The translations under genes were made by a program, and so were the position numbers. Positions 1 through 5,897 of a stretch of DNA of 7,215 nt are shown here, one piece after another. How positions within the stretch are numbered: the first letter of the stretch is position 1; each line of letters opens with the position of its first letter. Source of the DNA: an uncultured Eubacteriales bacterium (GTDB lineage: Bacteria > Bacillota_A > Clostridia > Oscillospirales > Acutalibacteraceae); NCBI GenBank assembly GCA_934454005.1, contig CAKSGI010000090.1, forward strand, positions 1-7,215, in the 5' to 3' direction. The notes under the pieces were generated by a model that worked only from the letters and a program-made list of their open reading frames with translations, was not told the DNA's origin and ran no database searches.

Positions 1-2
1 TG

Positions 3-257
3 CTTGCATTAGACAAAGGACATCCAAAAACGATGAACCTTTTGGAGATAATTGATGCATTTGAAAGAGCAAGCGGTCAGAGAGTTAAGTATATTATAGG
101 GAATAGACGCCCAGGAGATCTAGCGGAGTGCTATTCTGATCCAACGAAAGCTAAGGAAGAACTAGGATGGACAGCTAAGTATGATATATTAAAAATGTGT
201 GAGGACTCTTGGAACTGGCAGAAAAATAATCCAGATGGCTTTAGAAATATTAAGTAA
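3..257 (+). CDS. galE: UDP-glucose 4-epimerase, C-terminal end (partial, possibly defective)
   Basis: GalE interconverts UDP-glucose and UDP-galactose with bound NAD in the cytoplasm, feeding the Leloir pathway and cell-surface sugar synthesis. The frame enters from the left edge and stops with TAA at 255-257, so about 84 C-terminal residues are visible. The ending is typical of the family: a helix reading L-L-E-I-I-D-A-F-E-R-A-S-G, then R-R-P-G-D-L-A-E-C-Y-S-D-P, K-E-E-L-G-W, and the terminal C-E-D-S-W-N-W-Q-K-N-N-P-D-G-F. The ATG at 33 is internal to this frame; L-A-L-D-K upstream matches the helix that precedes the last strand in GalE. Between L-A-L-D-K and the next helix, relatives carry about a dozen more residues, including Y-N-L-G-x-G-x-G-x-S. 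No reading frame here encodes that segment. The gene may therefore be damaged, or the sequence may be mis-assembled. Family assignment is firm; activity is doubtful. Confidence 0.85.
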   Translation, partial: LALDKGHPKTMNLLEIIDAFERASGQRVKYIIGNRRPGDLAECYSDPTKAKEELGWTAKYDILKMCEDSWNWQKNNPDGFRNIK

Positions 258-277
258 ACTGGGTGCAAAAATATAAG

Positions 278-318
278 AAGGAAAAGCTTAACTAAAATAA
301 AGCTTTTCCTTAATTTTT
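278..318. terminator. Bidirectional intrinsic terminator between convergent galE and htrA
   Basis: A perfect 12-bp inverted repeat has its left arm (AAGGAAAAGCTT) at 278-289 and its right arm at 300-311, around a 10-nt loop. On the plus strand it is followed by TAATTTTT, serving galE, which ends 20 bp upstream. On the minus strand it is followed by a weaker T-rich stretch (CTTATATTTTT) and lies about 30 bp past the htrA stop. The convergent arrangement supports a shared terminator. The stem is fairly AT-rich, so efficiency is uncertain. Confidence 0.75.
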
Positions 319-339
319 AGACTTAAAACCAATATAATT

Positions 340-1776
340 TTATGATAAATTAGTTGGTTTTTTTTCTGCGAGAGTCCAATTAAGATCAACATTTTGACCA
401 TTTCTTTGAACTACAACCTGAACAGTATTTCCAGCTGATATTTCACTTAGTATAGAATTGATTGCACTTGTTGTTGATACTTCTTTAGAATTGATAGATT
501 TAATAAGATCTCCAGACCTAAATCCAGCAGTTTCCGCATTTGAGCCAGACTCAACTTTTGATACGTATACGCCTGTTTGAGATACATGGTACATTAGTGC
601 TGCAGTAGGAGAGGTTACATCTACTAATGACATTTGTAAATCAACTCTACCTTTTACATATCCATACTCGGATAATTCTTCAATAACTTGTTTTACGGTA
701 TTGGCAGGAATAGCAAAACCTAGACCTTCAACACCACTTCCTGATGTTTTAGCAACTACTAAACCTATAAGATTACCATTATTGTCAAATAATCCACCAC
801 CTGAATTGCCAGGATTTACAGCGGCATTTGTTTGAAGTAATTTTCTTGTTATACCTTCCATACTTATATCTCTGTCTAATGCGCTTATAATACCGTCAGT
901 GACGGTTCCACCAAGTTGCCCTAAAGGATTTCCAATAGCAATTGCTGTCTGGCCTACTTTTAGTTTAGAAGAATCACCAAATACAACTGGTGTGAGGTCT
1001 GTAGCATTAATTTTTAACAGTGCAACATCTTCCTTTGAATCTTGGCCAACAACTGTTGCTTCAAAATCATTGTCATTTTTTAATGTTACCGTTATTTTTT
1101 TAGCACCTTCAATAACATGATTATTTGTTACGATGTATCCGTCGTTAGAGACTATTACACCGCTTCCTGCACCTTTTGTGGTATATTGGTTCATAAAATT
1201 TTCGGTTGCTGCAGTCTCAGTTGTAATTTCAACTACAGAGTTTCCGGTTGTTTCGGCGACTTCCGCGACAGTTAAGGTTGATCCATCAGATGTTTTTGTA
1301 GTATCAGTATTAGTTTCGTCAGATGAAACTATAGAGAGTTTAGAATGTTGGCTTTTAAAATTATAGGAGATATATCCTGCACCGAAGCCTAACAGAGTAG
1401 ATAATAGTATACACATAGTAAGCGCTAATAATAATGATTTTTTGGTAACATAACTAACTTTTTCGCTTGTGCTATGCCCAAAATGCTGAGACCCTAAAAA
1501 ATTTGAGTAAGGATTACTATATTCATTATCGAAACTGTGAAAATCATGTTGATTATTTGGGTTGAATGCATTTTCCTGATAATTATGTTCGGTGATTCCA
1601 AAGTGATTGTTTTCGTGAGAATTTGTTTGACGATTATAGTTATTATCAAAATCATTATCGCCTTTTAAAATATTAGATTGATGTTCCTCTTTGAACGAAT
1701 TATTATTGTTTTCAGAGACATTAGATTGAAGGTTTTCATTATTGTTTTCGTTAGTATTAAAGTCATTTTTATTCAT
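340..1776 (-). CDS. htrA: HtrA/DegP-family membrane-anchored serine protease
   Basis: This is a trypsin-like S1C protease (HtrA/DegP/DegS type) that degrades or refolds misfolded proteins at the outer face of the membrane. The 478 residues hold an asparagine-rich hydrophilic N-terminal tail (1-108), one hydrophobic membrane segment after K-K (about 113-140), a linker (141-175), the protease domain (about 175-370) and one PDZ domain (about 378-470). The catalytic triad is visible: His220 in T-N-N-H-V-I, Asp250 in K-E-D-V-A-L-L-K and Ser325 in N-P-G-N-S-G-G-G. No signal-peptidase site is evident, so the segment probably acts as a signal anchor with the tail in the cytoplasm. The ATG is supported by a GGGGG ribosome binding site at 1786-1790, 9 bases upstream. 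Length and layout match single-PDZ HtrA proteins of Firmicutes. It lies 180 bp downstream of recG on the same strand and could be transcribed separately. No CtsR-type operator was seen upstream. Confidence 0.95.
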   Translation of the reverse strand: MNKNDFNTNENNNENLQSNVSENNNNSFKEEHQSNILKGDNDFDNNYNRQTNSHENNHFGITEHNYQENAFNPNNQHDFHSFDNEYSNPYSNFLGSQHFGHSTSEKVSYVTKKSLLLALTMCILLSTLLGFGAGYISYNFKSQHSKLSIVSSDETNTDTTKTSDGSTLTVAEVAETTGNSVVEITTETAATENFMNQYTTKGAGSGVIVSNDGYIVTNNHVIEGAKKITVTLKNDNDFEATVVGQDSKEDVALLKINATDLTPVVFGDSSKLKVGQTAIAIGNPLGQLGGTVTDGIISALDRDISMEGITRKLLQTNAAVNPGNSGGGLFDNNGNLIGLVVAKTSGSGVEGLGFAIPANTVKQVIEELSEYGYVKGRVDLQMSLVDVTSPTAALMYHVSQTGVYVSKVESGSNAETAGFRSGDLIKSINSKEVSTTSAINSILSEISAGNTVQVVVQRNGQNVDLNWTLAEKKPTNLS

Positions 1777-1909
1777 AATATTTTACCCCCTAAGTAAATC
1801 AAAATTTAATTTTTATAAGTTTATATTAATGATAAGATACAAAAATAAATATAATTTTAAATAATTATGAAATAAATATTAAAATTTATTGTTTAAATTA
1901 TTATGCATT

Positions 1910-1938
1910 ATTATATTTGTATTTATTATAGATCCAAA
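1910..1938 (-). promoter_or_regulatory. Possible weak sigma-A promoter for htrA
   Basis: In the 180-bp AT-rich gap between recG and htrA, the minus strand has a perfect TATAAT at 1910-1915 with a poor -35 (TTTGGA, 1933-1938) at 17-bp spacing. The -10 lies about 135 bp before the htrA ATG. In a stretch this AT-rich a TATAAT can occur by chance, so this is tentative. The rest of the gap (1777-1956) shows the htrA ribosome binding site and nothing else recognisable; a small all-A/T inverted repeat at 1871-1890 is not convincing as a terminator. Confidence 0.25.
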
Positions 1939-1956
1939 TTTAAGTATTAAAATATA

Positions 1957-3999
1957 TTAATTAAAACCATATTTTCCGATATTAGAAAATAATCTTTTGA
2001 TTTCTGACTTTATAAACTTATATTTTTCTTTTTCTAGGTTAGGATCTTCGTTAACTATTTCTAATGATAATTTTTGAACTTCGTTTAATATGTTTAGATC
2101 TGTCATGATATTTGCTATTTTAAGTTCTGGCAGACCATGTTGTTTTTCACCAAAGAAATCTCCTGGACCTCTTAATTTTAAATCTTTATCTGCAATTTTA
2201 AATCCATCATTAGTTTCAACCATAGTTTTAAACCGTTTAAATGACTCTTCATTTTGGGTATCAGAGACTAATATACAATATGATTTATAATTACCTCTCC
2301 CAACACGACCTCTTAACTGATGCAATTGTGATAATCCAAACATTTCTGCGTTTTCGATCATCATAACAACTGAATTGGGATTATCTATTCCAACTTCTAT
2401 TACAGTAGTGGACACTAATAAAGAAATTTTTTGTTTTATAAAGTCTTCCATTATACGTTGCTTTTCATACGTATTCATTTTTCCGTGGATTAATCCCATA
2501 TTTATATCTTTAAAAAATCCTGTGTTAAGTTTATTATAATATTCCTCAGCAGATAACAATTTGCTTTCATTTTTATAGACAAGGGGACAAACGATGTAAG
2601 CTTGTCTTCCTTCTTCAATTAAATTTTTTATAAAATTAAAAGCCCGATTTCTCTTTTTACTATTAATTAAAAATGTATCTATTTTTTGGCGTCCGGCGGG
2701 CAGTTCATTTAAAATTGAAATATCTAAATCCGAGTAAATTATTAAACCTAAGGTTCTAGGAATAGGTGTTGCAGACATAATCAATATATTAGGAGAAAAT
2801 CCTTTAGATGCAAGCTTAGCTCTTTGATTAACGCCAAACCGGTGTTGTTCGTCTGTTATTACAAGGCACAAAGACGAAAATTCCACATCTTCTATTAATA
2901 ATGCATGAGTACCAATTATTATGTCTATTTCGCCATTTTTTAAAGATTCTTTTATTCTTTTTTTGTGTTTCGGTCTGGTCGAGCTTGTTAGTAGTTCAAT
3001 TTTTATATTTGTGTTAGAAAATACATCAGAAAACCATTTAAAATGTTGCTCTGCTAAAATCTCAGTTGGAACCATAAAAGCGGTTTGCATAAAATTTTTA
3101 TAGACTGTATAGGCAAGAGATGCAGCAACTGCAGTTTTTCCTGATCCAACGTCGCCTTGTATAAGCCTATTCATAGATGAATCACTTGACATATCACAAA
3201 TACATTCTTGAATTGCTTTAGTTTGAGCGTTTGTTAGAGAAAACGGTAAAAGTTTTATGAATTCATCCGAGTAATCTTTTTTTATTTTCATTATGTTTTG
3301 ATTAGAATTTCGGGTTTTTAAATATGAGAGTCCTAACTGTAGGACTAATAATTCTTCGAATATAAGACGTTTTCGGGCTTCTTGTAAATCTCCTTTTGAT
3401 TTTGGAAAATGAATATTTTGGATTGCAGATTTCAAGTTTAATAAATTATATTTTTTTCTTATATCTTCTGGAATAGGGTCATTTATAGATTCTGGTAGAA
3501 GTCCTAATGCATTTTTTATACATGTTTCTATTTTATTTGAATTAAGGTTAGAAGTACTATTATATATCGGTTTTAGGGAAGTTATTTCAGACGGATTCTT
3601 GAATTTTGGAGCGTTCATTTCTTTTATGGATCCCCTTGATGTTACTTTTCCATAGAATATAAATTCTTTTCCTTCTGTAAGTGATTTATAAATATAGGGA
3701 GTATTAAAATAAGTTATGTCCATTGTAGAGAATTCATCGCAAACTTTTAATTTATATAGTGTCATATTTTTTCTAATATAGCTTGTTCTAATGGGAGAGC
3801 TAACAGTAGCCTTTATACAGCAGATTTCATTAATAGGACAAGAAGCGATAGGATATATATTTGACCAATCTTCATAACTTCTTGGATAAAATAACAACAA
3901 AGCGCCGACACTAGAAACGCCGAGCTTATAAAATTGCTCGGCACGTTTCTCGCCAACGCCATTTAGGTACTTAATATTTTTATTAAATAATGATGACAT
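1957..3999 (-). CDS. recG: ATP-dependent DNA helicase RecG
   Basis: RecG is a monomeric superfamily 2 translocase that reverses stalled replication forks and migrates branched DNA such as Holliday junctions. At 680 residues it is the usual full length. The N-terminal part (1-240) holds the helical start L-N-G-V-G-E-K-R-A and the wedge/OB-fold DNA-binding domain, including F-Y-P-R-S-Y-E-D. Helicase motifs follow in order: Walker A G-D-V-G-S-G-K-T (282-289, Lys288), D-E-Q-H (383-386), S-A-T (409-411), T-T-V-I-E-V-G-I-D (531-539) and Q-L-R-G-R-V-G-R (561-568). The C-terminal D-L-K-L-R-G-P-G-D-F-F-G (606-617) is the RecG-specific region that couples ATP hydrolysis to DNA movement. The ATG is preceded by AGGGAA at 4009-4014, with a 9-base gap. 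It follows fakA after 40 bp with no terminator, so the two are probably co-transcribed, as in many Firmicutes. All motifs are intact. Confidence 0.98.
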   Translation of the reverse strand: MSSLFNKNIKYLNGVGEKRAEQFYKLGVSSVGALLLFYPRSYEDWSNIYPIASCPINEICCIKATVSSPIRTSYIRKNMTLYKLKVCDEFSTMDITYFNTPYIYKSLTEGKEFIFYGKVTSRGSIKEMNAPKFKNPSEITSLKPIYNSTSNLNSNKIETCIKNALGLLPESINDPIPEDIRKKYNLLNLKSAIQNIHFPKSKGDLQEARKRLIFEELLVLQLGLSYLKTRNSNQNIMKIKKDYSDEFIKLLPFSLTNAQTKAIQECICDMSSDSSMNRLIQGDVGSGKTAVAASLAYTVYKNFMQTAFMVPTEILAEQHFKWFSDVFSNTNIKIELLTSSTRPKHKKRIKESLKNGEIDIIIGTHALLIEDVEFSSLCLVITDEQHRFGVNQRAKLASKGFSPNILIMSATPIPRTLGLIIYSDLDISILNELPAGRQKIDTFLINSKKRNRAFNFIKNLIEEGRQAYIVCPLVYKNESKLLSAEEYYNKLNTGFFKDINMGLIHGKMNTYEKQRIMEDFIKQKISLLVSTTVIEVGIDNPNSVVMMIENAEMFGLSQLHQLRGRVGRGNYKSYCILVSDTQNEESFKRFKTMVETNDGFKIADKDLKLRGPGDFFGEKQHGLPELKIANIMTDLNILNEVQKLSLEIVNEDPNLEKEKYKFIKSEIKRLFSNIGKYGFN

Positions 4000-4039
4000 A
4001 ATTTTAACTTCCCTGAATTATAAAAAACATTAACAGTTG

Positions 4040-5686
4040 TTATTCTATAGAAACTATAAAGTAGTAAACAGGTTGATCACCTTTTATAAGTGTAACTTCT
4101 ATATGTGAATTTAATTTTGATTTTACTGATTGTAATGCATCATTTGCTTGTTTATCTGTTATATCTTTACCATAAATCAAAGTAACAAATGAAGTATCTC
4201 TTTGGACCATAGATCTTGTAAGTTTAGTTACAGCCTTAACTGGATTTTTTTCTGTAAATACAAGTTTTCCATTATCAAGAGCGATAATTTCATTTTCTTT
4301 TATTTTAAAACCACCATATTCTGAATTTCTTGCAGCAAATGTTATTTGACCGGTTGAAACATTGCGGCACGAATCTATCATAATTTCCTTGTTGCTGTCA
4401 GAGGACAGTTCTGGGTCAAATGATAGCATAGATGTTATTCCTTGAGGTATAGTTCTTGTAGGAACAACAACAACTTTTCTATCAGATACAAGATCTATTG
4501 ACTGTTCTGCAGCCATAATTATATTTTTATTGTTTGGCAAAACATAAACAGTTTTTGCGGGAGTAGCTAGAATAGCTTCCAATATATCCTCTGTGCTGGG
4601 ATTCATTGTTTGTCCTCCACTAACAACGTGTGTGCAGCCAAGATCTTTAAATAGGCTTTCTAGTCCATCTCCAGCAGCAATAGCTATAAATCCGAACTCG
4701 TCTATAGGTTCCACTGGTTCTAATTTAGACTTTTTTGATTTTCCCGAGTTAGCCTCAGATGCTTTACGGTTTTGTTCTTTCATATTTTCAATTTTTACAG
4801 TTAATAATTGACCGTATTTTAAACCTTCTTGAAGTGCGTTGCCAGGATTTTCAGTATGAACGTGAACCTTGATGATTTCTTCGTCATCTACCACTACAAC
4901 ACAATCGCCTATTGTTTCTAAATACTCTCTTAATTCTAAAGGATCTTTACTTATGTCAGAGTTTTTCTCTACGATAAATTCTGTACAATAGGTAAATGTA
5001 ATTTCATCTAACTGTAAATCATCAAATAAACTAGTTGATGTTTTTTCTGATACTGGTATTTCTTCTATTTCTACCATACTGCCATTTTCAAAAACAGATT
5101 TCATTCCATTAAATATTAAGCATAGTCCTTTACCGCCAGCATCAACTACTCCTGCTTTTTTTAATACAGGTAGAAGCTCTGGTGTGGAATCTAAAGCTTT
5201 GCTAGCACCATCGCATATATATGACCAGACATAAACAGGATCGCTACTTGTTTTTAGAGCTTTTACCCCGTATTCATGAGCAACACGTGCAACAGTTAAC
5301 ATAGTTCCTTCAGTTGGTTTCATAACTGCACTATATGCAGCGTCAACACCGATGCCTAATGCGTTAACTAAATCTTCTCCATTAGCTTCACGAAGACCAT
5401 TAAGACCTTTTGAAAAACCTCTGAATAGAAGCGATAATATAACTCCGGAATTGCCTCTTGCCCCTCTTAAAAGAGATGTTGCAGTTTTTTTAGCAATATC
5501 GCTTACATCACCATTTTTTATACTAGCTAAGTCAGAAACTGCAGCGGTCATTGTCATAGACATGTTTGTTCCGGTGTCTCCATCAGGAACAGGAAAAATA
5601 TTTAAATCGTCAACTAGACTTTTATGATTTAAAATATTGTTTGAGCCCGAAATTATGGCATTTTTAAGACAGATTCCATTAATCAA
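4040..5686 (-). CDS. fakA: Fatty acid kinase ATP-binding subunit FakA (YloV, DAK2 plus DegV-like)
   Basis: FakA phosphorylates fatty acids held by a separate FakB (DegV-family) protein. The acyl-phosphate feeds PlsX/PlsY phospholipid synthesis and lets the cell use exogenous fatty acids. Starting at TTG 5684-5686 gives 548 residues, close to the roughly 550 usual for the family. An N-terminal DAK2 kinase domain (about 1-200) contains P-V-P-D-G-D-T-G-T-N-M, with metal-binding aspartates 35 and 37, and R-G-A-R-G-N-S-G (74-81). The middle domain has Cys234 in Y-C-T-E-F and His275/His277 in V-H-V-H-T-E-N-P-G, the probable zinc ligands. A lysine-rich linker (about 305-325) precedes a DegV-like C-terminal domain with S-G-G-Q-T-M-N-P-S-T-E-D. 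A GTG nine bases upstream (5693-5695) is also in frame but overlaps the ribosome binding site, so TTG is preferred; the resulting M-I-N-G beginning fits the family's K-I-N-G start. recG follows 40 bp downstream. No fakB is visible. Confidence 0.95.
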   Translation of the reverse strand: MINGICLKNAIISGSNNILNHKSLVDDLNIFPVPDGDTGTNMSMTMTAAVSDLASIKNGDVSDIAKKTATSLLRGARGNSGVILSLLFRGFSKGLNGLREANGEDLVNALGIGVDAAYSAVMKPTEGTMLTVARVAHEYGVKALKTSSDPVYVWSYICDGASKALDSTPELLPVLKKAGVVDAGGKGLCLIFNGMKSVFENGSMVEIEEIPVSEKTSTSLFDDLQLDEITFTYCTEFIVEKNSDISKDPLELREYLETIGDCVVVVDDEEIIKVHVHTENPGNALQEGLKYGQLLTVKIENMKEQNRKASEANSGKSKKSKLEPVEPIDEFGFIAIAAGDGLESLFKDLGCTHVVSGGQTMNPSTEDILEAILATPAKTVYVLPNNKNIIMAAEQSIDLVSDRKVVVVPTRTIPQGITSMLSFDPELSSDSNKEIMIDSCRNVSTGQITFAARNSEYGGFKIKENEIIALDNGKLVFTEKNPVKAVTKLTRSMVQRDTSFVTLIYGKDITDKQANDALQSVKSKLNSHIEVTLIKGDQPVYYFIVSIE

Positions 5687-5694
5687 TAATAACA

Positions 5695-5700
5695 CTCCCT
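5695..5700 (-). promoter_or_regulatory. fakA ribosome binding site, which decides the start codon
   Basis: The minus strand reads AGGGAG at 5700-5695, a strong Shine-Dalgarno sequence. Its last G is the first base of the in-frame GTG at 5695-5693, so that GTG cannot be served by it. The TTG at 5686-5684 lies 8 bases beyond the motif, the ideal distance. Confidence 0.8.
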
Positions 5701-5758
5701 AGTTATTAATTATAATATCTTTAAATAGTTAAAATATACGTAAATTATTATCCAGTTA

Positions 5759-5787
5759 ATTATAACATATAAGCGTTAAATGTTCAA
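5759..5787 (-). promoter_or_regulatory. Sigma-A-type extended -10 promoter for fakA-recG
   Basis: On the minus strand, TTGAAC (5782-5787, four of six consensus bases) is separated by exactly 17 bp from a perfect TATAAT (5759-5764). The TATAAT is preceded by T-G-T, the extended -10 element. Transcription would start near 5752, leaving a leader of about 65 bases before the fakA TTG. The promoter sits between the terminator of the upstream gene and fakA, where a new transcription unit is expected. Confidence 0.65.
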
Positions 5788-5843
5788 TCAAAAAAACGAG
5801 ATTACATAGAAAGTCGATTTTTCAAATAAAATGTGCAAAATAA

Positions 5844-5871
5844 AAAAAGAGCAGTAGAAACTGCTCTTTTT
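5844..5871 (-). terminator. Intrinsic terminator of the repeat-protein gene
   Basis: A perfect 12-bp stem (arms 5844-5855 and 5860-5871; G+C-containing core AGAGCAGT/ACTGCTCT) closes a 4-base loop. Read on the minus strand, it runs into a seven-T tract followed by ATTTT, a classic Rho-independent terminator, 26 bp after the stop codon of the gene ending at 5898. The plus strand also has five Ts after the stem, but no plus-strand gene precedes it. Confidence 0.9.
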
Positions 5872-5897
5872 ACCTAATTTAAATTCGAGCCTGAATT

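Noticed and set aside
899..1366. Two plus-strand open frames inside htrA (899-1120 and 1133-1366)
   Set aside because: They lie antisense to the conserved protease domain, whose catalytic motifs prove the minus-strand frame; no ribosome binding sites or family resemblance.
1871..1890. Inverted repeat AATAAAT/ATTTATT in the recG-htrA gap
   Set aside because: Seven A-T pairs only, in a region made almost entirely of A and T, where such matches arise by chance; not a credible terminator.
5352..5627. Plus-strand open frame opposite the DAK2 domain of fakA
   Set aside because: Antisense shadow of strongly conserved kinase sequence; no independent support. The same holds for 4593-4811, 2090-2290 and 2921-3103.
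5791..5822. Second hairpin-like repeat (AAAAAACGA and TCGATTTTT) followed by Ts on the minus strand
   Set aside because: One mismatch, mostly A-T pairs and a 14-base loop make it weak, and the hairpin at 5844-5871 already explains termination.
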